Source: Lamellibrachia satsuma (lineage: Eukaryota > Annelida > Polychaeta > Sabellida > Siboglinidae). Taken from it: 64,000 nt of DNA. The notes below the pieces were generated by a model. It was not told the origin of the DNA, searched no databases, and saw only the letters and a program-made list of their open reading frames with translations. The stretch spans positions 9,932,001 to 9,996,000 of the forward strand of contig BSQZ01000015.1 of NCBI GenBank assembly GCA_033239005.1. Direction: 5' to 3'. A program made the translations under genes and the position numbers. Numbering within the stretch: the stretch's first letter is position 1; each line of letters opens with the position of its first letter. Positions 26,295 to 38,640 of this stretch are shown one piece after another.

Positions 26295-26365
26295 TAAGGA
26301 AGGGTGTGAGATAGTGTCATTTAATATAGAAATGTGTGCTGAGACAGTGACGCAGTAGGGCAGGC
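26295..26365 (+). repeat. strongly mutated monomer of the tatagaaatg type
   Basis: This copy reads agggtgtgagatagtgtcatttaa, then tatagaaatgtgtg, then gtgacgcagtagggcagg. It carries the agTgtc, tcAttt and tatagaaatg variants together, a linkage also seen after 34 kb, plus private changes. Confidence 0.78.
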
Positions 26366-26538
26366 TGGAGACAGAGTCGTTTAGTATACAACTGTGTGCT
26401 GAGACAGTGATAAACAGTAAGGCAGGCTGGAGACAGAGTCGTTTAGTATACAACTGTGTGCTGAGACAGTGATAAACAGTAAGGCAGGCTGGAGAGACAG
26501 AGTCGTTTAGTATACAACTGTGTGCTGAGACAGTGATA

Positions 26539-26620
26539 AACAGTAAGGAAAGCTGAGACAGTGCCATTTATTACAGTAAGTCGTTTAGTATACAGAATCA
26601 TTTAGCATACAACCGTGTGC
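26539..26620 (+). repeat. chimeric monomers with partial duplication
   Basis: After aaagctgagacagtgcc the sequence runs atttattacagtaagtcgtttag, then tatacagaatcatttag, then catacaaccgtg. Two CpG-end segments follow each other without a full unit between them, so this is a collapsed or recombined pair of monomers. Confidence 0.78.
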
Positions 26621-27065
26621 TGAGACAGTGATCAACAGTAAGGCAGGCTGGAGGACAGAGTCATTTAGTATACAACTGTGTGCTGAGACAGTGATAAACA
26701 GTAAGGCAGGCTGGAGACAGAAGTCGTTTAGTATACAACTGTGTTAAGCTGAGACAGTGATAAACAGTAAGAAAGGCTGGGGACAGAGTCGTTTAGTATA
26801 CAACTGTGTGCTACAGAGACAGTGATAAACAGTAAGGAAGGCTGGAGACAGAGTCGTTTAGTATACAACTGTGTGCTGAGACAGTGATCAACAGTAAGGC
26901 AGGCTGGGGAGACAGAGTCATTTAGTATACAACTGTGTGCTGAGACAGTGATAAACAGTAAGGCAGGCTGGAGACAGTGTCATTTAGTATACAACTGTGT
27001 GCTGAGACAGAAGTGATAAACAGTAAGGCAGGCTGAAGACAGAGTCGTTTAGTATACAACTGTGT

Positions 27066-27112
27066 GTTGAGACAGTGATATACAATGCCAGGAGACAGTC
27101 GTTTGATAAACA
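27066..27112 (+). repeat. scrambled monomer
   Basis: The order gtgttgagacagtgata, tacaatgccaggagacagtcg, tttgataaacagtaagg shows the middle of a unit joined out of order. It is the clearest case of a unit built from shuffled monomer parts. Confidence 0.8.
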
Positions 27113-27940
27113 GTAAGGCAGGCTGGAGACAGTGTAGTTTAGTATACAACTGTGTGCTGAGACAGTGATAAACAGTAAGGCAGGCTGGAGACAGAGTACG
27201 TTTAGTATACAACTGTGTGCTGAGACAGTGATAAACAGTAAGGAAGGCTGGAGACAGAGTCGTTTTGTATAGAAATGTGTGCTGAGACAGTGATAAACAG
27301 TAAGGCAGGCTGGAGACAGAGTCGTTTAGTATACAACTGTGTGCTGAGACAGTGATCAACAGTAAGGCAGGCTGGAGACAGAGTCGTTTGAAGAAGTATA
27401 CAACTGTGTGCTGAGACAGTGATAAACAGTAAGGAAGGCTGGAGACAGAGTCGTTTAGTATACAACTGTGTGCTGAGACAGTGATAAACAGTAAGGCAGG
27501 CTGGAGACAGAGTCGTTTAGTATACAACTGTGTGCTGAGACAGTGATAAACAGTAAGGCAGGCTGGAGACAGAGTCGTTTAGTATACAACTGTGTGCTGA
27601 GACAGTGATAAACAGTAAGGGAGGCTGGAGACAGTGTCGTTTAGTATACAACTGTGTGCTGAGACAGTGATCAACAGTAAGGCAGGCTGGAGACAGAGTC
27701 GTTTAGTATACAACTGTGTGCTGAGACAGTGATCAACAGTAAGGCAGGCTGGAGACAGAGTCGTTTAGTATACAACTGTGTGCTGAGACAGTGATAAACA
27801 GTAAGGCAGGCTGGAGACAGAGTCGTTTAGTATACAACTGTGTGCTGAGACAGTGATAAAACAGTAAGGAAGGCTGGAGACAGAGTCGTTTAGTATACAA
27901 CTGTGTGCTGAGACAGTGATAAACAGTAAGGCAGGCTGGA

Positions 27941-27975
27941 GAAAAGAAGTGGGATGAAATATAGTATACAGACTG
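27941..27975 (+). repeat. monomer with replaced CpG end
   Basis: ctggagacagagtcgtttag is replaced by gaaaagaagtgggatgaaat before atagtatacagactg. About 15 bases here do not align to the monomer. It is the longest non-repeat stretch I noticed and is too short to identify. Confidence 0.75.
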
Positions 27976-28140
27976 TGTGCTGAGACAGTGATAAACAGTA
28001 AGGAAAGGCTGGAGACAGAGTCAGTTTAGTATATAAATGTGTGCTGAGACAGTGATAAACAGTAAGGAAGGCTGGAGACAGAGTCGTTTAGTATACAACT
28101 GTGTGCTGAGACAGTGATCAACAGTAAGGCAGGCTGGAGA

Positions 28141-28192
28141 CAGTGTCAACTTTAGTGATGAACAGTAAGGCTGGGGCAGTGTCGTGTGCTGA
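28141..28192 (+). repeat. scrambled, shortened monomer
   Basis: The sequence gtgtcaactttagtgatgaac, then agtaaggctggggcagtgtcg, then tgtgctgagac lacks the gtatacaac junction and combines fragments of two units. Confidence 0.78.
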
Positions 28193-29605
28193 GACAGTGA
28201 TAAACAGTAAGGCAGGCTGGAGACAGAGTCGTTTAGTATACAACTGTGTGCTGAGACAGTGATAAACAGTAAGGCAGGCTGGAGACAGAGTCGTTTAGTA
28301 TACAACTGTGTGCTGAGACAGTGATAAACAGTAAGGCAGGCTGGAGACAGAGTCGTTTAGTATACAACTGTGTGCTGAGACAGTGATAAACAGTAAGGCA
28401 GGCTGGAGACAGAGTCGTTTAGTATACAACTGTGTGCTGAGACAGTGATCAACAGTAAGGCAGGCTGGAGACAGAGTCGTTTAGTATACAACTGTGTGCT
28501 GAGACAGTGATAAACAGTAAGGAAGGCTGGACACAGAGTCGTTTAGTATATAAATGTGTGCTGAGACAGTGATAAACAGTAAGGCAGGCTGGAGACAGAG
28601 TCGTTTAGTATACAACTGTGTGCTGAGACAGTGATAAACAGTAAGGCAGGCTGGAGACAGAGTCGTTTAGTATACAACTGTGTGCTGAGACAGTGATAAA
28701 CAGTAAGGCAGGCTGGAGACAGAGTCGTTTAGTATACAACTGTGTGCTGAGACAGTGATAAACAGTAAGGAAGGCTGGAGACAGAGTCGTTTAGCATACA
28801 ACTGTGGTGTGCCCAGAAACAGTGATAAACAGTAAGGCAGGCTGGAGACAGAGTCGTTTAGTATACAACTCTGTGCTGAGACAGTGATAAACAGTAAGGC
28901 AAGCTGGAGACAGAGTCGTTTTTAGTATACAAATGTGTGCTGAGACAGTGATAAACAGTAAGGCAGGCTGGAGACAGAGTCGTTTAGTATACAACTGTGT
29001 GCTGAGACAGTGATAAACAGTAAAGAAGGCTGGAGACAGAGTCGTTTAGTATACAACTGTGTGCTGAGACAGTGATAAACAGTAAGGAAGGCTGGAGACA
29101 GAGTCATGATTTAGTATACAACTGTGTGCTGAGACAGTGATAAACAGTAAGGCAGGCTGGAGACAGAGTCGTTTAGTATACAAACTGTGTGCTGAGACAG
29201 TGATCAACAGTAAGGCAGGCTGGAGACAGAGTCGTTTAGTATACAACTGTGTGCTGAGACAGTGATAAACAGTAAGGAAGGCTGGAGACAGAGTCGTTTA
29301 GTATACAACTGTTTGCTGAGACAGTGATAAACAGTAAGGCAGGCTGGAGACAGTGTCGTTTAGTATACAACTGTGTGCTCAGACAGTGATAAACAGTAAG
29401 GAAGGCTGGAGACAGAGTCGTTTAGTATACAACTGTGTGCTGAGACAGTGATAAACAGTAAGGAAGGCTGGAGACAGAGTCGTGTAGTATACAACTGTGT
29501 GCTGAGACAGTGATAAACAGTAAGACAGGCTGGAGACAGAGTCGTTTAGTATACAATTATTGTGCTGAGACAGTGATAAACAGTAAGGAAGGCTGGAGAC
29601 AGTGT

Positions 29606-29660
29606 CATTTAGTATGTGTGCTAAACAGTGTGTGCTGAGTCAACAGTGATAAAACAGTAA
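29606..29660 (+). repeat. scrambled monomer with duplicated gtgtgct segment
   Basis: After tcatttagtat the sequence is gtgtgctaaacagtg, then tgtgctgagtcaacagtg, so the gtgtgct part occurs twice and the tacaac part is missing. Confidence 0.78.
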
Positions 29661-30987
29661 GGCAGGCTGGAGACAGAGTCGTTTAGTATACAACTGTGTG
29701 CTGAGACAGTGATAAACAGTAAGGCAGGCTGGAGACAGAGTCGTTTAGTATACAACTGTGTGCTGAGACAGTGATAAACAGTAAGGAAGGCTGGAGACAG
29801 AGTCGTTTAGTATACAACTTTGTGTGCTGAGACAGTGATAAACAGTAAGGAAGGCTGGAGACAGAGTCGTTTATTATACAACTGTGTGCTGAGACAGTGA
29901 TCAACAGTAAGGCAGGCTGGAGACAGAGTCGTTTAGTATACAACTGTGTGCTGAGACAGTGATGAAGCAGTAAGGCAGGCTGGAGACAGAGTCGTTTAGT
30001 ATACAACTGTGTGCTGAGACAGTGATCAACAGTAAGGCAGGCTGGGGACAGAGTCGTTTAGTATACAACTGTGTGCTGAGACAGTGATAAAGAGTAAGGC
30101 AGGCTGGAGACAGAGTCGTTTAGTATACAACTGTGTGCTGAGACAGTGATCAACAGTAAGTCAGGCTGGAGACAGAGTCGTTTAGTATACAAACTGTGTG
30201 GTGAGACAGTGATAAACAGTAAGGAAGGCTGGAGACAGTGTCGTTTAGTATACAACTGTGTGCTGAGACAGTGATCAACAGTAAGGCAGGCTGGAGACAG
30301 AGTCGTTTAGTATAAAAATGTGTGCTGAGACAGTGATAAACAGTAAGGCAGGCTGGAGACAGAGTCGTTTAGTATACAAATGTGTGCTGAGACAGTGATA
30401 AACAGTAAGGAAGGCTGGAGACAGAGTCGCTTAGTATACAAAACTGTGTGCTGAGACAGTGATAAACAGTAAGGCAGGCTGGAGACAGAGTCGTTTAGTA
30501 TACTAACTGTGTGCTGAGACAGTGATCAACAGTAAGGCAGGCTGGAGACAGTGTCGTTTAGTATACAACTGTGTGCTGAGACAGTGATAAACAGTAAGGA
30601 AGGCTGGAGACAGAGTCGTTTAGTATACAACTGTGTGCTGAGACAGTGATCAACAGTAAGGAAGGCTGGAGACAGAGTCGTTTAGAATACAACTGTGTGC
30701 TGAGACAGTGATCAACAGTAAGGAGCAGGCTGGAGACATAGTCGTTTAGTATACAACTGTGTTATGAGACAGTGATCAACAGTAAGGCAGGCTGGAGACA
30801 GAGTCGTTTAGTATACAACTGTGTGCTGAGACAGTGATAAACAGTAAGGAAGGCTGGAGACAGAGTCGTTTAGTATACAACTGTGTGCTGAGACAGTGAT
30901 AAACAGTAAGGCAGGCTGGAGACAGAGTCGTTTAGTATACAACTGTGTGCTGAGACAGTGATAAACAGTAAGGCAGGCTGGAGACAG

Positions 30988-31015
30988 TGTCGCTTTTAGT
31001 GAGACAGATACAACT
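30988..31015 (+). repeat. altered unit junction
   Basis: gtgtcgcttttagtgagacagatacaactg replaces gtcgtttagtatacaactg, with a gagaca fragment inserted at the junction. It is the last clearly scrambled unit of the disordered zone. Confidence 0.75.
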
Positions 31016-31360
31016 GTGTGCTGAGACAGTGATAAACAGTAAGGCAGGCTGGAGACAGTGTCATTTAGTATACAAAAATGTGTGCTGAGACAGTGATAAA
31101 CAGTAAGGCAGGCTGGAGACAGAGTCGTTTAGTATAAAACTGTGTGCTGAGACAGTGATAAACAGTAAGGCAGGCTGGAGACAGAGTCGTTTAGTATACA
31201 ACTGTGTGCTGAGACAGTGATAAACAGTAAGGAAGGCTGGAGACAGAGTCGTTTAGTATACAACTGTGTGCTGAGACAGTGATCAACAGTAAGGCAGGCT
31301 GGAGACAGAGTCGTTTAGTATACAACTGTGTGCTGAGACAGTGATAAACAGTAAGGCAGG

Positions 31361-31431
31361 CTGGAGACATAGTCGTTTAGTATACAACTGTGTTATGAGA
31401 CAGTGATAAACAGTAAGGAAGGCTGGGGACA
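31361..31431 (+). repeat. acatag-ttatgagac-ctgggg haplotype block, copy 1
   Basis: One unit ends in ggagacatagtcg and the next reads gtgttatgagac then ggaaggctgggg. The same linked changes recur at 32,419, 33,541 (without acatag), 40,192 and 40,627. Independent origin of three rare changes in the same order is unlikely, so these are duplicated blocks. Confidence 0.85.
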
Positions 31432-31479
31432 GAGTCGTTTAGTATACAACTGTGTGCTGAGACAGTGATAAACAGTAAG

Positions 31480-32050
31480 GAAGGCTGGAGACATTGTCGT
31501 TTAGTATACAACTGTGTGCTGAGACAGTGATCAACAGTAAGGCAGGCTGGAGACAGAGTCGTTTAGTATACAACTGTGTGCTGAGACAGTGATAAACAGT
31601 AAGGCAGGCTGGAGACAGTGTCGTTTAGTATACAACTGTGTGCTGAGACAGTGATAAACAGTAAGGAAGGCTGGAGACAGAGTCGTTTAGTATACAACTG
31701 TGCTGCTGAGACAGTGATAAACAGTAAGGAAGGCTGGAGACAGAGTCGTTTTAGTATACAACTGTGTGCTGAGACAGTGATAAACAGTAAGGCAGGCTGG
31801 AGACAGATTCGTTTAGTATACAACTGTGTGCTGAGACAGTGATCAACAGTAAGGCAGGCTGGAGACAGAAGTCGTTTAGTATACAACTGTGTGCTGAGAC
31901 AGTGATAAACAGTAAGGAAGGCTGGAGACATTGTCGTTTAGTATACAACTGTGTGCTGAGACAGTGATCAACAGTAAGGCAGGCTGGAGACAGAGTCGTT
32001 TAGTATACAAATGTGTGCTGAGACAGTGATAAACAGTAAGGAAGGCTGGA
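31480..32050 (+). repeat. seven-unit duplication marked by acattgtcg
   Basis: A ggAagg unit ending in acattgtcg followed by a gatCaac+ggCagg unit occurs at 31,491 and again at 31,928. The 437-bp spacing equals seven units plus three single-base insertions seen between them (near 31,703, 31,750 and 31,869). A further acattgtcg is at about 34,043, but the following unit there has gatAaac. Confidence 0.8.
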
Positions 32051-32418
32051 GACAGAGTCGTTTAGTATACAAACTGTGTGCTGAGACAGTGATAAACAGT
32101 AAGGCAGGCAGGAGACAGAGTCGTTTAGTATACAACTGTGTGCTGAGACAGTGATAAACAGTAAGGAAGGCTGGAGACAGAGTCGTTTAGTATAAAACTG
32201 TGTGCTGAGACAGTGATAAACAGTAAGGAAGGCTGGAGACAGAGTCGTTTAGTATACAACTGTGTTATGAGACAGTGATAAACAGTAAGGCAGGCTGGAG
32301 ACAGAGTCGTTTAGTATAAAACTGTGTGCTGAGACAGTGATAAACAGTAAGGAAGGCTGGGGACAGAGTCGTGTAGTATACAACTGTTTGCTGAGACAGT
32401 GATAAACAGTAAGGCAGG

Positions 32419-32490
32419 CTGGAGACATAGTCATTTAGTATACAACTGTGTTATGAGACAGTGATAAACAGTAAGGAAGGCTGGGGACAG
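32419..32490 (+). repeat. acatag-ttatgagac-ctgggg haplotype block, copy 2
   Basis: It has the same linked changes as at 31,361, here with tcAttt after acatag. It lies 1,058 bp from copy 1, which is 17 units plus the four single-base insertions between them. Confidence 0.85.
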
Positions 32491-33540
32491 AGTCGTTTAG
32501 TATAAAACTGTGTGCTGAGACAGTGATAAACAGTAAGGAAGGCTGGAGACAGAGTCGTTTAGTATACAACTGTGTGCTGAGACAGTGATAAACAGTAAGG
32601 CAGGCTGGAGACAGAGTCGTTTAGTATACAACTGTGTGCTGAGACAGTGATAAACAGTAAGTCAGGCTGAGACAGTGTCGTTTAGTATACAACTGTGTGC
32701 AAAAAGAGACAGTGATAAATAGTAAGGCAGGCTGGAGACAGAGTCGCTTAGTATACAACTGTGTGCTGAGACAGTGATAAACAGTAAGTCAGGCTGGAGA
32801 CAGAGTCGTTTAGTATACAACTGTGTGCTGAGACAGTGATAAACAGTAAGGAAGGCTGGAGACATAGTCGTTTAGTATACAACTGTGTGCTGAGACAGTG
32901 ATCAACAGTAAGGCAGGCTGGAGACAGAGTCGTTTAGTATACAACAGTGTGCTGAGACAGTGATAAACAGTAAGGAAGGCTGGAGACAGTGTCGTTTAGT
33001 ATACAACTGTGTGCTGAGACAGTGATAAACAGTAAGGAAGGCTGGAGACAGAGTCGTTTAGTATACAACTGTGTGCTGAGACAGTGATAAACAGTAAGGA
33101 AGGCTGGAGACAGAGTCGTTTAGTATACAACTGTGTGCTGAGACAGTGATAAACAGTAAGGCAGGCTGGAGACAGAGTCGTTTAGTATACAACTGTGTGC
33201 TGAGACAGTGATAAACAGTAAGGAAGGCTGGAGACAGAGTCGTTTAGTATACAACTGTGTGCTGAGACAGTGATAAACAGTAAGGAAGGCTGGAGACAGA
33301 GTCGTTTAGTATACAACTGTGTGCTGAGACAGTGATCACCAGTAAGGCAGGCTGGAGACAGAGTCGTTTAGTATACAACTGTGTGCTGAGACAGTGATAA
33401 ACAGTAAGGCAGGCTGGAGACAGTGTCGTTTAGTATACAACTGTGTGCTGAGACAGTGATAAACAGTAAGGCAGGCTGGAGACAGAGTCGTTTAGTATAC
33501 AACTGTGTTATGAGACAGTGATAAACAGTAAGGAAGGCTG

Positions 33541-33608
33541 GAGACAGAGTCGTTTAGTATACAACTGTGTTATGAGACAGTGATAAACAGTAAGGAAGGC
33601 TGGGGACA
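33541..33608 (+). repeat. ttatgagac-ctgggg block, partial copy
   Basis: gtgttatgagac followed by ggaaggctggggac, but the preceding unit has agagtc rather than acatag. The unit before also carries ttatgagac (about 33,509), so the marked monomer is locally doubled. Confidence 0.82.
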
Positions 33609-34280
33609 GAGTCGTTTAGTATACAACTGTGTGCTGAGACAGTGATAAACAGTAAGGAAGGCTGGAGACAGAGTCGTTTAGTATACAACTGTGTGCTGAG
33701 ACAGTGATAAACAGTAAGGAAGGCTGGAGACAGAATCGTTTAGTATACAACTGTGTGCTGAGACAGTGATCAACAGTAAGGCAGGCTGGAGACAGAATCG
33801 TTTAGTATACAACTGTGTGCTGAGACAGTGATCAACAGTAAGGCAGGCTGGAGACAGAGTCGTTTAGTATACAACTGTGTGCTGAGACAGTGATAAACAG
33901 TAAGGCAGGCTGGAGACAGAGTCGTTTAGTATACAACTGTGTGCTGAGACAGTGATAAACAGTAAGGAAGGCTGGAGACAGAGTCGTTTAGTATACAACT
34001 GTGTGCTGAGACAGTGATAAACAGTAAGGAAGGCTGGAGACATTGTCGTTTAGTATACAACTGTGTGCTGAGACAGTGATAAACAGTAAGGCAGGCTGGA
34101 GACAGAGTCGTTTAGTATACAACTGTGTGGTGAGACAGTGATTAACAGTAAGGAAGGCTGGAGGCAGAGTCGTTTAGTATACAAATGTGTGCTGAGACAG
34201 TGATAAACAGTAAGGCAGGCTCGAGACAGTGTCGTTTAGTATAGAACTGTGTGCTGAGACAGTGATAAACAGTAAGGAAG

Positions 34281-34325
34281 GGTGGAGACAGTGTCATTTA
34301 GTATAGAAATGTGTGCTGAGACAGT
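34281..34325 (+). repeat. agTgtc-tcAttt-tatagaaatg variant junction (type copy)
   Basis: gtgtcatttag, then tatagaaatgtgtg: three linked changes across one unit junction. The combination recurs at about 36,590, 41,166, 52,646, 55,682, 58,471, 62,008, 63,430 and 63,558, and in part (tcAttt without agTgtc) at 34,606 and 36,281. It is absent from the first 24 kb. The tcAttt change removes the unit's only CpG and creates the only ATG (minus strand) used by the 61-codon open frames of this zone. Confidence 0.83.
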
Positions 34326-35065
34326 GATCAACAGTAAGGCAGGCTGGAGACAGTGTCGTTTAGTATACAACTGTGTGCTGAGACAGTGATAAACAGTAAG
34401 GCAGGCTGGAGACAGAGTCGTTTAGTATACAATTGTGTGCTGAGACAGTGATCAACAGTAAGGCAGGCTGGAGACAGAGTCATATTAGGTATACAAATGT
34501 GTGCTGAGACAGTGATAAACAGTAAGGCAGGCTGGAGACAGAGTCGTTTAGTATACAACTGTGTGCTGAGACAGTGATAAACAGTAAGGAAGGCTGGAGA
34601 CAGAGTCATTTAGTATAGAAATGTGTGCTGAGACAGTGATAAACAGTAAGGCAGGCTGGAGACAGAGTCGTTTAGTATACAACTGTGTGCTGAGACAGTG
34701 ATAAACAGTAAGGCAGGCTGGAGACAGAGTCGTTTAGTATACAAATGTGTGCTGAGACAGTGATAAACAGTAAGGCAGGCTGGAGACAGAGTCGTTTAGT
34801 ATACAACTGTGTGCTGAGACAGTGATAAACAGTAAGGAAGGCTGGAGACAGTGTCAGTTTAGTATAGAAATGTGTGCTGAGACAGTGATAAACAGTAAGG
34901 CAGGCTGGAGACAGAATCGTTTAGTATACAAATGTGTGCTGATACAGGGATAAAAAAGTAAGGCATGCTGGAGACAGAGTCGTTTAGTATACAAATTGTG
35001 TGCTGAGACAGTGATAAACAGTAAGGAAGGCTGGAGACAGAGTCGTTTAGTATACAACTGTGTGC

Positions 35066-35107
35066 TGAGACAGTGATCACCAGTAAGGCAGGCTGGAGAC
35101 AGAATCA
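35066..35107 (+). repeat. gatcacc-agaatc variant monomer, copy 1
   Basis: gatcaccagtaagg with agaatc in the same unit. The same pair of rare changes is found at 40,081-40,112. gatcacc alone is at about 33,336, which may be the precursor state. Confidence 0.78.
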
Positions 35108-38100
35108 GTTTAGTATACAACTGTGTGCTGAGACAGTGATCAACAGTAAGGCAGGCTGGAGACAGTGTCGTTTAGTATACAACTGTGTGCTGAGACAGTG
35201 ATAAACAGTAAGGCAGGCTGGAGACAGAGTCGTTTAGTATACAACTGTGTGCTGACGGAGTGATAAACAGTAAGGCAGGCTGGAGACAGAGTCGTTTAGT
35301 ATACAAATGTGTGCTGAGACAGTGATAAACAGTAAGGAAGGCTGGAGACAGTCAATGTTTAGTATAAACTGTGTGCTGAGACAGTGATAAACAGTAAGGA
35401 AGGCTGGAGACAGAGTGTTTAGTATACAACTGTGTGCTGAGACAGTGATAAACAGTAAGGAAGGCTGGAGACAGAGTCGTTTAGTATACAACTGTGTGCT
35501 GAGACAGTGATCAACAGTAAGGAAGGCTGGAGACAGAGTCGTTTAGTATACAACTGTGTGCTGAGACAGTGATAAACAGTAAGGAAGGCTGGAGACAGAG
35601 TCGTTTAGTATACAACTGTGTGCTGAGACAGTGATCAACAGTAAGGCAGGCTGGAGACAGAGTCGTTTAGTATACAACTGTGTGCTGAGACAGTGATAAA
35701 CAGTAAGGAAGGCTGGAGACAGTGTCGTTTAGTATACAACTGTGTGCTGAGACAGTGATCAACAGTAAGGCAGGCTGGAGACAGAGTCGTTTAGTATACA
35801 ACTGTGTGCTGAGACAGTGATAAACAGTAAGGAAGGCTGGAGACAGAGTCGTTTAGTATACAACTGTGTGCTGAGACAGTGATAAACAGTAAGGAAGGCT
35901 GGAGACAGAGTCGTTTAGTATACAACTGTGTGCTGAGACAGTGATAAACAGTAAGGCAGGCTGGAGACAGAGTCGTTTAGTATACAACTGTGTGCTGAGA
36001 CAGTGATAAACAGTAAGGCAGGCTGGAGACAGAGTCGTTTAGTATACAACTGTGTGCTGAGACAGTGATCAACAGTAAGGCAGGCTGGAGACAGAGTCGT
36101 TTAGTATACAACTGTGTGCTGAGACAGTGATAAACAGTAAGGAAGGCTGGAGACAGAGTCGTTTAGTATACAACTGTGTGCTGAGACAGTGATAAACAGT
36201 AAGGCAGGCTGGAGACAGTCATTTAGTATACAACTGTGTGCTGAGACAGTGATAAACAGTAAGGAAGGCTGGAGACAGAGTCATTTAGTATAGAAATGTG
36301 TGCTGAGACAGTGATAAACAGTAAGGCAGGCTGGAGACAGAGTCGTTTAGTATACAACTGTGTGCTGAGACAGTGATAAACAGTAAGGCAGGCTGGAGAC
36401 AGAGTCGTTTAGTATACAACTGTGTGCTGAGACAGTGATCAACAGTAAGGCAGGCTGAGACAGAGTCGTTTAGTATACAACTGTGTGCTGAGACAGTGAT
36501 AAACAGTAAGGCAGGCTGGAGACAGAGTCGTTTAGTATACAACTGTGTGCTGAGACAGTGATAAACAGTAAGGCAGGCTGGAGACAGTGTCATTTAGTAT
36601 AGAAATGTGTGCTGAGACAGTGATAAACAGTAAGGCAGGCTGGAGACAGAGTCGTTTAGTATACAACTGTGTGCTGAGACAGTGATCAACAGTAAGGAAG
36701 GCTGGAGACAGAGTCGTTTAGTATACAACTGTGTGCTGAGACAGTGATAAACAGTAAGGAAGGCTGGAGTCAGAGTCAATTTAGTATACAACTGTGTGCT
36801 GAGACAGTGATAAACAGTAAGGAAGGCTGGAGACAGAGTCGTTTAGTATACAACTGTGTGCTGAGACAGTGATCAACAGTAAGGCAGGCTGGAGACAGAG
36901 TCGTTTAGTATACAACTGTGTGCTGAGACAGTGATAAACAGTAAGGAAGGCTGGAGACAGAGTCGTTTAGTATACAACTGTGTGCTGAGACAGTGATAAA
37001 CAGTAAGGCAGGCTGGAGACAGAGTCGTTTAGTATACAACTGTGTGCTGAGACAGTGATAAACAGTAAGGAAGGCTGGAGACAGAGTCGTTTAGTATACA
37101 ACTGTGTGCTGAGACAGTGATAAACAGTAAGGAAGGCTGGAGACAGAGTCGTTTAGTATACAACTGTGTGCTGAGACAGTGATCAACAGTAAGGCAGGCT
37201 GGAGACAGAGTCGTTTAGTATACAACTGTGTGCTGAGACAGTGATAAACAGTAAGGCAGGCTGGAGACAGAGTCGTTTAGTATACAACTGTGTGCTGAGA
37301 CAGTGATAAACAGTAAGGAAGGCTGGAGACAGAGTCGTTTAGTATACAACTGTGTGCTGAGACAGTGATAAACAGTAAGGCAGGCTGGAGACAGTGTCGT
37401 TTAGTATACAACTGTGTGCTGAGACAGTGATCAACAGTAAGGCAGGCTGGAGACAGAGTCGTTTAGTATAGAAACTGTGTGCTGAGACAGTGATAAACAG
37501 TAAGGCAGGCTGGAGACAGAGTCGTTTAGTATACAACTGTGTGCTGAGACAGTGATAAACAGTAAGGAAGGCTGGAGACAAGTCGTTTAGTATACAACTG
37601 TGTGCTGAGACAGTGATAAACAGTAAGGCAGGCTGGAGACAGAGTCGTTTAGTATACAACTGTGTGCTGAGACAGTGATAAACAGTAAGGAAGGCTGGAG
37701 ACAGAGTCGTTTAGTATACAACTGTTTGCTGAGACAGTGATCAACAGTAAGGCAGGCTGGAGACAGAGTCGTTTAGTATACAACTGTGTGCTGAGACAGT
37801 GATAAACAGTAAGGCAGGCTGGAGACATAGTCGTTTAGTATACAACTGTGTGCTGAGACAGTGATAAACAGTAAGGCAGGCTGGAGACAGAGTCGTTTAG
37901 TATACAACTGTGTGCTGAGACAGTGATAAACAGTAAGGCAGGCTGGAGACAGAGTCGTTTAGTATACAACTGTGTTCTGAGACAGTGATAAACAGTAAGT
38001 AAGGCTGGAGACAGAGTCGTTTAGTATACAACTGTGTGCTGAGACAGTGATAAACAGTAAGGAAGGCTGGAGACAGTGTCGTTTAGTATACAACTGTGTG

Positions 38101-38540
38101 CTGAGACAGTGATCAACAGTAAGGCAGGCTGGAGACAGAGTCGTTTAGTATACAACTGTGTGCTGAGACAGTGATAAACAGTAAGGCAGGCTGGAGACAG
38201 AGTCGTTTAGTATACAACTGTGTGCTGAGACAGTGATAAACAGTAAGGCAGGCTGGAGACAGAGTCGTTTAGTATACAACTGTGTGCTGAGACAGTGATA
38301 AACAGTAAGGCAGGCTGGAGACAGTGTCGTTTAGTATACAACTGTGTGCTGAGACAGTGATAAACAGTAAGGCAGGCTGGAGACATAGTCGTTTAGTATA
38401 CAACTTGTGTGCTGAGACAGTGATAAACAGTAAGGAAGGCTGGAGACAGAGTCGTTTAGTATACAACTGTGTGCTGAGACAGTGATGAAACAGTAAGGCA
38501 GGCTGGAGACAGTGTCGTTTAGTATACAACTGTGTGCTGA

Positions 38541-38640
38541 GACAGTGATAAACAGTATGGCAGGCTGGAGACAGTGTCGTTTAGTATACAACTGTGTGTG
38601 CAAGAGACAGTGATAAACAGTAAGGCAGGCTGGAGACAGA
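38541..38640 (+). repeat. gtatgg-agTgtc-caagag block related to 40.15 kb
   Basis: gtatggcaggctggag, then agtgtcg, then gtgtgtgcaagagac. The same order of rare marks (gtatgg, agtgtcg, gtgcaagag) occurs at 40,150-40,202, and the agtgtcg-gtgcaagag part again at about 40,604 and 63,118. Confidence 0.8.

Larger units (their letters stand above)
20304..31010 (+). repeat. disordered, indel-rich zone of the satellite
   Basis: The 62-bp period is recognisable throughout, but most units differ from their neighbours. Insertions of 1-4 bp are frequent around the CpG (tcgcttttag, gtcagtcg, tcgatttag). The variants agTgtc, gatCaac, tcAttt, ttatgagac and tatagaaatg begin here. Several units are scrambled and listed separately. 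No gene, RNA or foreign insertion is visible. The net effect is that stops fall out of frame, so minus-strand open frames of up to 245 codons (22,167-22,904) and a few + strand ones of about 63 codons (21,721, 22,982, 26,033) appear by chance. It may be an old, unselected part of the array or a stretch assembled from noisy reads. Confidence 0.9.

Noticed and set aside
26922..27527. 201-codon minus-strand open frame
   Set aside because: It is long only because indels and a scrambled monomer at 27,066-27,112 shift the frame past the periodic TAA. The peptide is the same repeat translation.
27941..27960. Possible foreign insertion (gaaaagaagtgggatgaaat)
   Set aside because: It replaces monomer sequence of similar length, has no terminal repeats or target duplication, and is too short to identify.
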